Positions 25,585-35,265 of a stretch of 64,000 bases of DNA are shown one piece after another (position 1 is the first letter of the stretch; the number at the start of each line of letters is the position of its first letter). Source of the DNA: Bradyrhizobium sp. G127 (GTDB taxonomy: Bacteria > Pseudomonadota > Alphaproteobacteria > Rhizobiales > Xanthobacteraceae); NCBI RefSeq assembly GCF_021502575.1, contig NZ_JAKFGN010000002.1:992001-1056000 (forward strand). Reading direction: 5' to 3'. Position numbers and translations under genes: made by a program. The notes below the pieces were generated by a model. It saw nothing but the letters and a program-made list of their open reading frames with translations. It ran no database searches and had not been told where the DNA came from.

Positions 25585-27510
25585 TTACGCCGCGCCGCTC
25601 TTGAATTCGGGAATGGCGTCCTTCAACACACCCACAATGACGCTGCGCTGTTCGCCGCTGACGGCCTTGTCCAGCGTGGACAGCCATCGTTCCAGCGTAT
25701 CGAGCGGCGGTTCATTCGGACGCGCGGCGACAATGCCCGCGATGCCGATTTCCGTGGTCGGCTCTTCGTGGGCGAACAGGATTTCGTTGAGACGCTCTCC
25801 AGGGCGAACACCGGTAAACACAATCTCGATGTCATAGCCCGGTTGCAGGCCGGACAGCCGAATGATGCGCTCGGCAAGATCAACGATCTTGACCGGCTGC
25901 CCCATGTTCAGCACGTAGACGGACACATCGGGGCGGACGGGACCGAGCGCGTGGGTTGCCGCAGTCACCACGAGATCGCACGCTTCGCGAATGGTCATGA
26001 AATAGCGGACCATATCCGGATGCGTCACGGTCACCGGTCCACCCGCTTCGATCTGCGCCTTGAACTTCGGCACCACCGATCCGTTCGAGGCCAGCACATT
26101 ACCGAAACGAACGGAGATCAACCGCATCGGGGGCTTGCCGTTCGCCCGGCTCAGCAACTCCCGGTCGAGCGCCTGGCAATACATTTCTGCAAAACGCTTT
26201 GTCAGTCCCAGCATCGACACCGGCTCGATCGCCTTGTCGGTGGAGATCATCACCATCGCTTCCGCGCCGGCGCTTACGGCGGCATCGGCCACGTTGACCG
26301 TGCCGAAGATATTGGTCTTGACCCCCTCGCCCCAGTCTCGCTCGAGAATCGGAACATGCTTCAGCGCGGCGGCATGAAAAACGATGTTCGGCTTGAACTC
26401 CGCCAACAAGTGCATGATGCGCGCGCGGTCGCGAATATCGGCGATGCGTCCCTCAATCACCGCCGTTGGAAACTTTGCCGTCAGATTTTCCATCACCGCG
26501 TGCAGCGCCGGTTCGGCATTCTCTACGATCAGCAGACGCGATGCACCGAACGTCACCACGCGGTCGCAGATCTCGGACCCGATCGATCCACCGCCACCGG
26601 TGACGACGACGGACTTGCCTCTCACAAACGTCTCGAGACGCTGATAGTCGATCTTGACGCTCGGTCGCAGCAGCAGATCTTCGACTGCCACCGGAGCCAG
26701 CCGCGGGGTTTCACCGCTGCCTTCCAGCGACGGCAGACGACTCACCGTCAGTCCGAGCTTTCGGGCCCGCGTCAGCACCGATTCAGGCGATGCATCGGCC
26801 TCGAACGCCGAAGGCATCATGACAAGCCGCTCGATCGGCCGCTCCCGCCGCGAAAAGTCATCGACCACGTCGGCGAGATCGTCGATCCCACCCAGCACCG
26901 GAATGCCGCGGATCGATTGCCCGCGATCGGATACAGATGGTGACAACACGCCGATCGGCCATGTCCGCTTGACCGCACCGCTTTCGATGCCGCGCAGCAG
27001 CACCTCTGCATCGGCAGCCCGGCCGACCAGCAGCGTCGGCGCAGCGTCAAGACCGCGCGCCTGATTGAGTGTGCGGGTGTAGCGGAAATAGCGATAGGCC
27101 ACGCGCAGACCGCCGAGAGCGAAGTTCTGCAGGAACCAGTAGATGATGATTGTCGTTTTGCCGAAGAAGAACGTGCCGTAGACGTTCGGGGCGATGAAAA
27201 TGTAATCCAGCACCAGCAGCATCAGCGCCAACACCGATGATGCCTTCACGATGTTGAAGAAATCCGGCAACGAGATGAAGCGCCATTTGGTGGTCGTCAG
27301 CTTGAAGACGTAGCAGACGATCACACTGAAAATGACGAAGTACGGCAGAATGCGTAGCAGCAACGGCAGACGCTCAATCAGGCCGCTGCCCTCGAACCGA
27401 AGATAAAAACTGGCGACCACGGCGAAAACCGTGGCTAGCGCATCATGGATAATGATCAGCAGATTTCGCCATGTGAGGCCAGGAAATCTGATCCGGGATA
27501 TACCAGCCAT
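25585..27510 (-). CDS. Membrane-bound UDP-GlcNAc C6 dehydratase, WbpM/CapD type
   Basis: 641 residues. Four membrane helices lead (LLIIIHDALATVFAVVASFYL, ILPYFVIFSVIVCYVFKLT and two more), then a Rossmann-like middle domain, then the catalytic SDR domain from about residue 300: VVVTGGGGSIGSEICDRV, FHAAALKHVP, STDKAIEPVSMLGLTKRFAEMY. The usual SDR tyrosine is replaced by methionine (SM-x3-K), the hallmark of WbpM-type large dehydratases. It makes the 4-keto-6-deoxy sugar that the WbpV-like enzyme would reduce. First of a run with the ligase gene upstream, gap 2 bases. Confidence 0.93.
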   Translation of the reverse strand: MAGISRIRFPGLTWRNLLIIIHDALATVFAVVASFYLRFEGSGLIERLPLLLRILPYFVIFSVIVCYVFKLTTTKWRFISLPDFFNIVKASSVLALMLLVLDYIFIAPNVYGTFFFGKTTIIIYWFLQNFALGGLRVAYRYFRYTRTLNQARGLDAAPTLLVGRAADAEVLLRGIESGAVKRTWPIGVLSPSVSDRGQSIRGIPVLGGIDDLADVVDDFSRRERPIERLVMMPSAFEADASPESVLTRARKLGLTVSRLPSLEGSGETPRLAPVAVEDLLLRPSVKIDYQRLETFVRGKSVVVTGGGGSIGSEICDRVVTFGASRLLIVENAEPALHAVMENLTAKFPTAVIEGRIADIRDRARIMHLLAEFKPNIVFHAAALKHVPILERDWGEGVKTNIFGTVNVADAAVSAGAEAMVMISTDKAIEPVSMLGLTKRFAEMYCQALDRELLSRANGKPPMRLISVRFGNVLASNGSVVPKFKAQIEAGGPVTVTHPDMVRYFMTIREACDLVVTAATHALGPVRPDVSVYVLNMGQPVKIVDLAERIIRLSGLQPGYDIEIVFTGVRPGERLNEILFAHEEPTTEIGIAGIVAARPNEPPLDTLERWLSTLDKAVSGEQRSVIVGVLKDAIPEFKSGAA

Positions 27511-27512
27511 GG

Positions 27513-28829
27513 CTACGCCCGCCCTGCAGGCGCCACCGCCGGCGCGGTTATTCGCGGACTGGCCTCAGTCACCGCGGAAACCGGACGAGCGCGCGCGACC
27601 ATGCCACCGGCGATACCGACAGCCAGCACGTAGATCCAGCCCTCGGTGAAATCGAACAAATGCGAATTGAGCAATGAACTGACGAAATTCTCGACCACCG
27701 CGACCAGTCCGATCCACGCAGCCAGTCCGGAGCCCGTAAACATCTTCAGGTGCAAAAACCACATCGCATACAGCACGAGGCAACCGATGATGCCCCACTG
27801 CACCGCCACGTTGAGCGTCTGGTTATGCGGATTGCCGATGATCTGGGCGGACGCGCCGGTCTGCCCGACTGCATCCTGCGCGAACAGGGTTTTGGTCGAT
27901 CCCGTTCCGTGACCGACGAGCGGCGCTTCCTCCACGAACTTGATCGACTTGCGCCAGAATTCCAGCCGCTCGCCCACCGAGGTTATGGCGTTGGTGTCGC
28001 GATAAATCTGATACTCGGTGAAGATCATGGTCGTCCGCATTTGCAGATAGGGCGATGAAATCCAGCCAATCGCACCCAGGACAATCGCAGCGGCCATCAC
28101 GAGCACGACTCCGCGGCTGCTGAAATGCATGACGGCGAAAATAACGAACAGTACCGGAATGCAGACGAACACAGTTCGTGAGCTTGCTACGAACACCATA
28201 TTGGCGAGAAAGCCGACGCCGAGGATCGCCAGCAACGCAGCGGTTGGCTTTCTCCCCGTTTTCAGCAGATAGACGGCTGTCCCGAAGGCGGCGAAGGCGC
28301 AAAGCGCGAACTCCTGACTCTGCGCGATGTAGTTCTTGACCGGAACCCCGAGAGAACGTGTCGCATCAAAAACAAACCGGCGATCGACGAACATCAGCCA
28401 TGACGCCAGCATGACCACCGTGCATGACGCAAGAAATCCGACACCGACCCACAGCCCGCGTCCCGACTTTTCAAAATGACGGATCAGGATCGGGATCGCC
28501 AGCAGCTTGGCGACTGGATTGATGCCCTGCAGCCGAGCGGCCCACGGAATATCCGTCGCCCATAACGTACCGACGACAGCCAGCGCAAAAAGCAAAACGG
28601 GCAATACACAGGCGGGACGTTTCAGGGTTTCGGTAAAGTCCCGCAGTTCAGCGGTCGGGATCAGCAACAGCAGCCAGACCACCGCGAAGATTGCCACAAG
28701 CGAGGTTGACCACGGCAGCGAGATGGCCAGAAGAACCACCGCGATGTCCGCCGCCTTGATCCATGCCGCCGTGTTGCGCCAGATCGAAGGCGAACCCCGA
28801 GCGCCAATGTCGGACGCATTCACAGTCAT
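27513..28829 (-). CDS. O-antigen ligase family protein (WaaL-like)
   Basis: About 438 residues from the ATG at 28829, which overlaps the hldE stop (ATGA). About twelve hydrophobic helices with one large periplasmic loop containing [38 protein letters not shown] and then [18 protein letters not shown], the R...H pair of the Wzy_C/WaaL domain. It would attach the polyprenyl-linked O-chain to lipid A-core in the periplasm. A longer reading frame upstream overlaps hldE and is rejected. Membership among ligases versus Wzy polymerases is by context: it sits in the heptose/core block. Confidence 0.85.
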   Translation of the reverse strand: MTVNASDIGARGSPSIWRNTAAWIKAADIAVVLLAISLPWSTSLVAIFAVVWLLLLIPTAELRDFTETLKRPACVLPVLLFALAVVGTLWATDIPWAARLQGINPVAKLLAIPILIRHFEKSGRGLWVGVGFLASCTVVMLASWLMFVDRRFVFDATRSLGVPVKNYIAQSQEFALCAFAAFGTAVYLLKTGRKPTAALLAILGVGFLANMVFVASSRTVFVCIPVLFVIFAVMHFSSRGVVLVMAAAIVLGAIGWISSPYLQMRTTMIFTEYQIYRDTNAITSVGERLEFWRKSIKFVEEAPLVGHGTGSTKTLFAQDAVGQTGASAQIIGNPHNQTLNVAVQWGIIGCLVLYAMWFLHLKMFTGSGLAAWIGLVAVVENFVSSLLNSHLFDFTEGWIYVLAVGIAGGMVARARPVSAVTEASPRITAPAVAPAGRA

Positions 28830-30298
28830 GCCCTGCTCTCGCGCGCACGCTTGACCAGAGACGTGGTGCTGTGGCCCGGCAGAATATCGACCAGCACGAC
28901 CTCGCCGCCATTGGCCGCGACAACCTCGTGCCCAACCACCTGCTCGCGGGTGTAGTCGCCGCCCTTCACCAGCACGCTGGGCCTGATCTGTGTGATCAGT
29001 TCGAGCGGCGTGTCCTGTTCGAAGATAACGACGAGATCGACCGCTTCGAGCGCCGCAAGCACTTCGGCGCGAGCGCGCTCGTCCTGCACCGGCCGCTCCG
29101 GTCCCTTTAGGCGACGCACGGACATATCGCTGTTGAGGCCGACGATCAGGCGATCGCACGCGGCGCGCGCCTGGGTGACAACGCGGACATGGCCCGGATG
29201 CAGAATGTCGAAACAGCCGTTGGTAAAGCCGACGCGCAGCCCTTGGCGGCGCCATTCGGCGACTCGCGCGTCGAGATCGGCGGCGCTTGAGGCGATCTTC
29301 TCCTCCGCCGCGAGCGACGCATGGGGCAAAATGTTCCGTCGCAGTTCCGCCAGCGAAACCGTCGCCGTGCCGGGCTTGCTGACGGCCACGGCGGCGGCAG
29401 CCGTCGCGCAGCGCAACGATGTGTCCCAGTCCGTTCCCGCAGCCAGCGTCACGGCCAGCACCGCCACCACGGTATCGCCCGCTCCGGAGACGTCGCGCAC
29501 CTTCGCCGGCTGCGCCGGAATATGGATCAGGCTGCCGTCGCGATGCGCCAGCGTCATGCCGTCTTCGCTCTGGGTGACGAGCACCGCCTCGGCATCCGCC
29601 GTGCGCAGCGCCTCAATCGACGCATCGGCAATGTCTGCGTCGGACTGGATGCGCCGCCGCGTCGCCTCGGCAAATTCCTTGCGGTTGGGCGTCAACAGCG
29701 TCGCGCCGCGATAGATCGCGAGGTTGGCGCTTTTCGGATCGACGATCACCCGCTTGCCGAGCTTGCGCGCGGCATCAATGATGTTGCGGATCACCCGCGC
29801 GGTCAGCACGCCCTTGGCATAGTCCGACAGCAAAACAATATCCGCGCGTGGCAGTGCGGCGATGACGGCATCGATCAGTCTGCGCTCGGTCTCCTCCGAA
29901 GCCGGAGCCGACAGTTCCCAGTCCGCGCGCAGCATATGTGTCGAGAAATGCTCCGACACGAAGCGTACCTTCCGCGTGGTCGGGCGCGACGGATCGATGA
30001 CCAATACCGCCTCGATGAGTTTTTCTTTCGCGAGTTCAGCCTTCAGCGTTTCGCCCGCGGTGTCGTCACCGACGAGGCCGACGAAGATGCACTTCGCGCC
30101 CAATGAGGCGATGTTGCGCGCGACGTTGCCCGCACCGCCGACGTTGATCTCGCTGCGCCGCGCGGCGATCACCGGTGCCGGCGCTTCCGGCGAAATGCGC
30201 GAGACCTCACCGTAGACGAATTCGTCCAGCATCAGGTCGCCGACGCATAGCACGGTCTGGCGGACAATCGCTTGCGACAGCGCGTCAAAGTCAAACAT
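28826..30298 (-). CDS. hldE: Bifunctional heptose-7-phosphate kinase/heptose-1-phosphate adenylyltransferase
   Basis: 490 residues. The N-terminal PfkB-type kinase ([46 protein letters not shown], the base-binding [14 protein letters not shown] with catalytic Asp) covers about 1-320. The C-terminal nucleotidyltransferase ([61 protein letters not shown]) covers about 350-490. It performs steps 2 and 4 of ADP-heptose synthesis, on either side of GmhB. Full length and both active sites intact. Confidence 0.95.
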   Translation of the reverse strand: MFDFDALSQAIVRQTVLCVGDLMLDEFVYGEVSRISPEAPAPVIAARRSEINVGGAGNVARNIASLGAKCIFVGLVGDDTAGETLKAELAKEKLIEAVLVIDPSRPTTRKVRFVSEHFSTHMLRADWELSAPASEETERRLIDAVIAALPRADIVLLSDYAKGVLTARVIRNIIDAARKLGKRVIVDPKSANLAIYRGATLLTPNRKEFAEATRRRIQSDADIADASIEALRTADAEAVLVTQSEDGMTLAHRDGSLIHIPAQPAKVRDVSGAGDTVVAVLAVTLAAGTDWDTSLRCATAAAAVAVSKPGTATVSLAELRRNILPHASLAAEEKIASSAADLDARVAEWRRQGLRVGFTNGCFDILHPGHVRVVTQARAACDRLIVGLNSDMSVRRLKGPERPVQDERARAEVLAALEAVDLVVIFEQDTPLELITQIRPSVLVKGGDYTREQVVGHEVVAANGGEVVLVDILPGHSTTSLVKRARESRA

Positions 30299-30307
30299 GA
30301 GAACGCT

Positions 30308-30384
30308 CTAGTGTCCCGAATCCCGACGTTCGCTTTATTTTGCAGCGCCTTCCGCAGCGAACGTCGGATTCGAAAGGACACTAG
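30308..30384. repeat. Palindromic repeat, family A (hairpin A1)
   Basis: A 77-base near-perfect hairpin. Left arm starts CTAGTGTCCCGAATCC and runs to 30333; the right arm (30356-30384) ends GGATTCGAAAGGACACTAG. It lies between hldE and hldD, 14 bases from hairpin A2. Its relatives are at 31493-31568 on the other side of hldD. Confidence 0.8.
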
Positions 30385-30398
30385 ATATTTATTAATTG

Positions 30399-30473
30399 CT
30401 AGTGGTCTTTGGTTCTGGCATTCGCAAAAGAGACCGCTGCAACGGGATGCGAATGCCAGAACCAGACCACTAG
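30399..30473. repeat. Palindromic repeat, family A (hairpin A2)
   Basis: 75 bases. Left arm CTAGTGGTCTTTGGTTCTGG (30399-30418) continuing to CATTCGC; right arm 30449-30473 is its near-perfect complement. It forms a tandem with A1. The second member of the pair on the other side of hldD is 31581-31656. Confidence 0.8.
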
Positions 30474-30488
30474 ATCCCTGTTGCACGA

Positions 30489-31469
30489 TCAGCGGTAGCG
30501 ATCGGGCCGGTCGAGAAAATCCCTGACATAGTGGCCTACGGCATCTTCCAGCGCCGTGAAGCCGCCATTGTAGCCTGCGCCATGCAGATGATCGACCTCT
30601 GCCTGCGTGAAGTATTGATAACTGCCGCGGATTTGTTCCGGCATGTCGATATATTCGATGTTCGGCCTGGCACCGAGCGCGCCGTAGGCCGCGAGGATCA
30701 GGTCGCGGAAGCTGCGCGCCTTGCCGGTGCCGACATTGTAGATGCCATTCACCGAGCGCGTCGCCAGCAGCCACATGATGACGCGCACCACGTCATCCAC
30801 ATGGATGAAGTCGCGCCGCTGGTCGCCATCGGCGATGCCGTCGCGATGCGACTTGAACAACTGCACCACGCGGCCGGAGCGGATGTCGTCGAACCGGCGC
30901 GCCAGCACGCTCATCATCGCGCCCTTGTGGTATTCGTTCGGGCCAAACACGTTGAAGAACTTGAGGCCGGCCCACTGCGGCGGCATTTTTTCGCCCTGCG
31001 CAAGGCGCTCGGCCACCGCCATATCGAACAGATGCTTGCTCCAACCGTACAGATTCATCGGCCGCAGCTTTTTCAGCGCGTCGCGCGAGGCATCGTCGCG
31101 AAATCCCTGCTCGCCGTTACCGTAGGTCGCGGCGGACGACGCATAGATGAACGGAACTGAATTCACCGTGCACCAGTCAAGCAGCCGCATCGACAGGCGG
31201 AAATTGGTTTCGATCACAAGATCGCCGTCGGTCGCTGTAGTCTCGGAAATCGCGCCCATATGCACGATGGCGTCGAGCTTGCGGCCGCTCAGCCATTGCG
31301 TCAGTTCGGCGGGCGGAACGATGTCGGCGAGTTGCCGTTTGGCAAGATTGCGCCACTTGCCGTCATGCCCCAGAAAATCGCATACGGCCACGTCCGCGCG
31401 GCCCGCATCATTGAGGGCGGCGACGACGTTCGATCCGATAAAACCGGCTCCGCCGGTCACCAGCAGCAT
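30489..31469 (-). CDS. hldD: ADP-glyceromanno-heptose 6-epimerase
   Basis: 326 residues. MLLVTGGAGFIGSNVVAALNDAGRADVAVCDFLGHDGKWRNLAKRQLADIV is the HldD N-terminus with the NADP loop; the YGWSKHLFDMAV segment carries Tyr-x3-Lys; FFNVFGPNEYHKGAMMSVLARRFDDI and RDFIHVDDVVRVIMWLL are diagnostic. It is the last step before heptosyl transfer. The gene is bracketed on both sides by a pair of family A hairpins, so it may have been moved or kept as a separate unit. Confidence 0.95.
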   Translation of the reverse strand: MLLVTGGAGFIGSNVVAALNDAGRADVAVCDFLGHDGKWRNLAKRQLADIVPPAELTQWLSGRKLDAIVHMGAISETTATDGDLVIETNFRLSMRLLDWCTVNSVPFIYASSAATYGNGEQGFRDDASRDALKKLRPMNLYGWSKHLFDMAVAERLAQGEKMPPQWAGLKFFNVFGPNEYHKGAMMSVLARRFDDIRSGRVVQLFKSHRDGIADGDQRRDFIHVDDVVRVIMWLLATRSVNGIYNVGTGKARSFRDLILAAYGALGARPNIEYIDMPEQIRGSYQYFTQAEVDHLHGAGYNGGFTALEDAVGHYVRDFLDRPDRYR

Positions 31470-31492
31470 GAAGGAATCCCGCCCAATTGACC

Positions 31493-31568
31493 CTGGTGTC
31501 CCGAATCCGAAGTTCGCCCTCTCTTGCGGCGCATTCGCAAGCGAACTTCGGATTCAAAGGGACACCAG
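31493..31568. repeat. Palindromic repeat, family A (hairpin A3)
   Basis: 76-base hairpin. Left arm begins CTGGTGTCCCGAATCC and ends GTTCGC near 31517; right arm 31541-31568 ends GGGACACCAG. It closely matches A1 and lies just upstream of hldD. Confidence 0.8.
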
Positions 31569-31580
31569 AAGCCTATGATT

Positions 31581-31656
31581 CGCGTGTGGTTTTGGTTCGC
31601 AAGTCCGCAGATGCGCGAGCTGCAGAATGATGCGGACTTGCGAACCACCACACGCG
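31581..31656. repeat. Palindromic repeat, family A (hairpin A4)
   Basis: 76-base hairpin with left arm CGCGTGTGGTTTTGGTTCGC (31581-31600) plus AAGTCCGCA and right arm 31631-31656. It pairs with A3 in tandem as A2 does with A1; the shared core is GTGGT-TTGGTT. Confidence 0.78.
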
Positions 31657-31833
31657 TCACCTTTGCCTCAGTCCCGCCCGGCAGGCAACTCACGTCCGTT
31701 GATGTGGTGAAGCCGGGGGCCAGTGCCGGAGCCGATGAAAACGTATCTGGACGCCATGCAAGCGACGCGGTAACCGGCTGATTGTCCATAAGTCTCCTGG
31801 CCCTGTCGTGACCACCTCCAAACCCTTCAATAT

Positions 31834-32901
31834 ATGAATATAAATTCACTTCTAGACAACATCCAAGTGGTGCCTGATCCCTCGGAAACCAGCCCGATTC
31901 TGGTCATTCCGTATATGTGGATCGGCGATTTCGTACGGGGCCATACCGTCGTCCGGGTCCTAAATGAGCGTTGGCCCAATCGTCCGGTCGATCTTCTAGT
32001 CACAAGTCTCTGTGCTCCCCTTGTGGACTACATGCCTGGCGTCCGGCGCGGCATTGTCTGGGACCTGCCGCGTGGGCGGCTGGCCCTCGCCAAGCAATGG
32101 GCCCTGGCGCAGCAGCTTCGCGCCGTCGGCTACGGCACGGCGCTGGTGCTGCCCCGGACCTGGAAATCCGCTATTGCGCCTACCCTCGCGGGAATTCCCC
32201 AGCGGACAGGTTTCGTCGGCGAGGTCCGGTTCGGGCTGATCAACGACTGGCGCTGGGGCGAGCGGAAGATGCCTCGCTTCATCGACAAGAATGCCGCCCT
32301 CGCCCTGCCGTCCGACGCGCCGCTGCCGAAGGAATGGCCGGTGCCGCAGCTCGTGGTGCCGTCGGCGGAAGTCGCCGCGTGGCGACAGAAGAATGGCCTC
32401 GGCGACAGCGCCGCGGTCGCGCTGGCGCCGGGATCGGTGGGAGCCTCGAAGCGCTGGACCTATTATGCGGAAGCGGCACGGATGTTCGCCGAACAGGGCC
32501 TCGATGTCTGGGTGGTCGGCGGACCAGGCGAAAAGGCCATCGCCGCCGAGATCGTCAATTTTGCGGGACCGCGCGTCCGCGACCTGACCGGAACCGACCT
32601 GCGCAACGGCATCATGGCGATGGCGGCGGCGAAAACGGTGATCTCCAACGACTCGGGCCTGATGCATATCGCGGCGGCCATCGGCACGCCCGCCATCGGA
32701 ATTTTCGGCCCGACCAGTCCCTATCACTGGGCGCCGCTGAATGGGCTTGCCGCCACGATCAAGCGCGCTACCGATCTGCCTTGCCAGCCCTGTCATCGGC
32801 CTGTCTGCACCCAGAACGATCATCACTGCATGCGCGACATCCCGGCCTCGCAGGTCGTGGAAGCTGCGCAGGGCGTGATGACGGCAGCGGCGCCTCGTTA
32901 A
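31834..32901 (+). CDS. waaF: ADP-heptose:LPS heptosyltransferase II
   Basis: 355 residues of the GT9 family. ILVIPYMWIGDFVRGHTVVRVLNERWPNRPVDLLV is the N-terminal lobe, corresponding to PSWVGDMV-type sequence in the enterobacterial enzyme. The C-terminal lobe has VALAPGSVGASKRWTYYAEAARMF and ISNDSGLMHIAAAIGTPAIGIFGPTSPYHWAP, and the end carries LPCQPCHRPVCTQNDHHCMRDI, the Cys-rich segment of WaaF. It adds the second core heptose. The gene precedes gmhA and gmhB on the same strand. Confidence 0.9.
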   Translation: MNINSLLDNIQVVPDPSETSPILVIPYMWIGDFVRGHTVVRVLNERWPNRPVDLLVTSLCAPLVDYMPGVRRGIVWDLPRGRLALAKQWALAQQLRAVGYGTALVLPRTWKSAIAPTLAGIPQRTGFVGEVRFGLINDWRWGERKMPRFIDKNAALALPSDAPLPKEWPVPQLVVPSAEVAAWRQKNGLGDSAAVALAPGSVGASKRWTYYAEAARMFAEQGLDVWVVGGPGEKAIAAEIVNFAGPRVRDLTGTDLRNGIMAMAAAKTVISNDSGLMHIAAAIGTPAIGIFGPTSPYHWAPLNGLAATIKRATDLPCQPCHRPVCTQNDHHCMRDIPASQVVEAAQGVMTAAAPR

Positions 32902-32980
32902 ACATCCGGCGAGGGCCGCACTTGCGCCTCCATGCTGCGGTGACTACCACTGAGAGCCAATCCGAACGACACGGTGACAT

Positions 32981-33574
32981 TTGAACCAGGACCGGATCGC
33001 CGCGCACTTCCAAAGCTCGCTCGACGGGCTGACGAGAGCCGTTCAAAGCAATGAGCTGCTTGCGACGACGCACACCATCGCGGGTGCGGTCGCGGATGCG
33101 CTGAAGTCGGGAAACAAGCTGCTGCTGATCGGTAACGGCGGCAGCGCCGCCGACGCCCAGCATATCGCCGCCGAAATCGTCGGCCGCTACAAGCAGGAGC
33201 GGCTCGGCTGGGCTGCGATCGCGCTGACCACCGACACCTCCGCGTTGACCGCTATCGCCAATGATTACGGTTTCGAGCAAATCTTCGCACGACAGGTCCA
33301 GGGACTTGCACACCGCGGAGACGTACTGTTCGCCCTGACCACGTCCGGACGCTCGCCGAATATCCTTGCGGCGCTGAAAACCGCGCGAAATCTCGGCGTG
33401 ACCACCGTCGGCTTCACCGGCACGAAAGGCGAAAGCCTGCGCGCATCCTGCGACCATCTGTTTGTGTCGCCTAGCGACGACACGCCGGTGATTCAGCAAA
33501 TTCACATGATGGCGATGCATGCGATCTGCGACGCGGTTGAACACATGCTGATCGACGCGACGAAAGCAAAATGA
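32981..33574 (+). CDS. gmhA: Sedoheptulose-7-phosphate isomerase (phosphoheptose isomerase)
   Basis: 197 residues, single SIS domain: LLLIGNGGSAADAQHIAAEIVGRYKQERLGWAAIALTTDTSALTAIANDYGFE is diagnostic, and the metal/catalytic region VIQQIHMMAMHAICDAVE closes the protein. First step of the ADP-heptose pathway. A TTG start is used; the stop overlaps the gmhB start by 4 bases, so the two are coupled. Confidence 0.93.
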   Translation: MNQDRIAAHFQSSLDGLTRAVQSNELLATTHTIAGAVADALKSGNKLLLIGNGGSAADAQHIAAEIVGRYKQERLGWAAIALTTDTSALTAIANDYGFEQIFARQVQGLAHRGDVLFALTTSGRSPNILAALKTARNLGVTTVGFTGTKGESLRASCDHLFVSPSDDTPVIQQIHMMAMHAICDAVEHMLIDATKAK

Positions 33575-34098
33575 CGAGCGGCAACGAGACCGCGCGAAAG
33601 CCCGCGGCTTTCCTCGACCGCGACGGCGTCATCAATCTCGACGACGCCTATGTCGGCACCCGCGAGCGACTGCGCTGGATGCCGGGGATCGCTTCTGCGA
33701 TCAGGGCGCTGAACGAGGCCGGCTATTACGTCTTCGTCTTCACCAACCAGTCCGGCGTCGCACGCGGCTTCTTCTCCGAGGACGATGTCCGCGCGTTACA
33801 CAACTGGATGCGCGATGAACTGGCTCGCGAGGGTGCACGCATCGACGACTTCCGCTATTGCCCGCACCATCCGGATGGAGTCGTTCCGGCCTATACGCGG
33901 GAGTGCCACTGGCGCAAGCCGCAGCCGGGCATGATCCTCGATCTGATGAAGCACTGGCCGATCGACAGAGAGGGCAGCTTGGTGATCGGTGACAAGCAAC
34001 GCGATCTCGATGCGGGCTCGGCCGCCGGCATCGCAGGTTATCTATTTTCGGGTACGGATATTTCCAGCTTCGTGGATACCATTTTGACGAAGCGATAA
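33571..34098 (+). CDS. gmhB: D-glycero-beta-D-manno-heptose 1,7-bisphosphate 7-phosphatase
   Basis: 175 residues of HAD superfamily: AAFLDRDGVINLDDAYV carries the nucleophile Asp pair, FVFTNQSGVARGFF motif II, the zinc loop YCPHHPDGVVPAYTRECHWRKPQPG, and VIGDKQRDLDAGSAAGIAGYLF motifs III/IV. It dephosphorylates between the two HldE reactions. ATGA overlap with gmhA. Convergent with waaC, 7 bases apart. Confidence 0.93.
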   Translation: MTSGNETARKPAAFLDRDGVINLDDAYVGTRERLRWMPGIASAIRALNEAGYYVFVFTNQSGVARGFFSEDDVRALHNWMRDELAREGARIDDFRYCPHHPDGVVPAYTRECHWRKPQPGMILDLMKHWPIDREGSLVIGDKQRDLDAGSAAGIAGYLFSGTDISSFVDTILTKR

Positions 34099-34105
34099 CG
34101 CGGCA

Positions 34106-35056
34106 TCAGCCCACGAGCGGCAGCTTCTGCGCCGCCTCGATCACCCGCTCGAATGACGGATAGAGTCCCTTCCCGCCAGCCACCGTGATCGATCCGTTGC
34201 CGGCCGGGCCGGTGAGACCGGGATCGGTGGCGAGAAACACCGCGATCAGCGGCACGCTGTAGGCCGCCGCCAGATGCAGCAAGCCGGTATCGACACCGAC
34301 AACCAATGCAGCGTTGGCAATCACTTTCGCCGTGGCGTCGAGCGGCTGACGATCCAGAATGCGGCTTCCAGGGATAGCGGCGGCGAGCCGCTGGCAGCGC
34401 TGGCGCTCGGCTTCATTGCCCCATGGCAACACCACATCGATGCCACGCCCGCGCAGCCATTTGCCGGTACCGATCCAATCCACCTCGCGCCATTCCTTCG
34501 CCGCGCGCGACGTACCATGCAGCAGCACGGCATAGGGCGCGCCGCGGTCCGTCGGCGGCCTGACCAGCCCGTAATCGATTGCCGCATCGGGTGCATAACC
34601 AAGACTCAGGCCGGTGAGCGCCCGGTTGCGCGCGACCGCATGCTGATTCCGCGCAACCTTGTGCTTCACGTCGTAGAACCATGACGCCACCGGTTCTTTG
34701 ATGCTCGACGCATCATAACCATGACGTTCGCCCTCGGCAGTTCGCGCGATCAGCGCGGAACGGATCAAGCCCTGCGTGTCGATAACTTTGCCGCCATTCA
34801 CCGAACGCAGCTTCGCCTTGAAGGCCGAGATTTCATTCCATGTCGCCGGCTGCAGCAGCCGCGACCGCCAGCGCCGCGTCGAAACAGCGATCACCTCGTC
34901 GATGGCCGGATGAAGCCGGGCCAGCGGTGCGAACGCCTCCTCGACGATCCAACTCAGCCGCGCATCGGGGAAATGCGCGCGCGTGTCGGTGACGGCCGGC
35001 ATGTGATGCACCACGTCGCCGAGCGATGATGTCTTGATGAATAGGATACCGGGCAT
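34106..35056 (-). CDS. waaC: ADP-heptose:LPS heptosyltransferase I
   Basis: About 316 residues from the ATG at 35056, which gives MPGILFIKTSSLGDVVHHMPAVTDTRAHFPDARLSWIVEEAFAPLARLHPAIDEVI, the standard WaaC beginning. The 52 codons upstream in the same frame are not conserved-looking. The C-terminal lobe has YAVLLHGTSRAAKEWREVDW and VVGVDTGLLHLAAAYSVPLIAVFLATDPGLTGP. It attaches the first heptose to the inner core. Confidence 0.9.
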   Translation of the reverse strand: MPGILFIKTSSLGDVVHHMPAVTDTRAHFPDARLSWIVEEAFAPLARLHPAIDEVIAVSTRRWRSRLLQPATWNEISAFKAKLRSVNGGKVIDTQGLIRSALIARTAEGERHGYDASSIKEPVASWFYDVKHKVARNQHAVARNRALTGLSLGYAPDAAIDYGLVRPPTDRGAPYAVLLHGTSRAAKEWREVDWIGTGKWLRGRGIDVVLPWGNEAERQRCQRLAAAIPGSRILDRQPLDATAKVIANAALVVGVDTGLLHLAAAYSVPLIAVFLATDPGLTGPAGNGSITVAGGKGLYPSFERVIEAAQKLPLVG

Positions 35057-35265
35057 CGGCGTAATCGGGCTGAAACTCGTGAACGGCGTTACGTTTTGGA
35101 AACCATAAAGCGGTTTCAGGTGGGAAAAGCGACCGGATTCCCCGGGTAAGTTCGGCTTTATACCCCATTTCCATCGTTCCTCTGCAAACTTCCGGAAACA
35201 ACTTCGCCCCACATTGCGCAGGACAGGCGCGACGCATGGGTCGCGCGGAAACAGGTTTGGAAATC

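Noticed and set aside
25567-26943. 458-codon plus-strand open frame
   Set aside because: Antisense to the WbpM-type dehydratase.
28830-29255. N-terminal extension of the O-antigen ligase
   Set aside because: Overlaps hldE in another frame and is Arg-rich; the ATG at 28829 with the ATGA overlap is the natural start.
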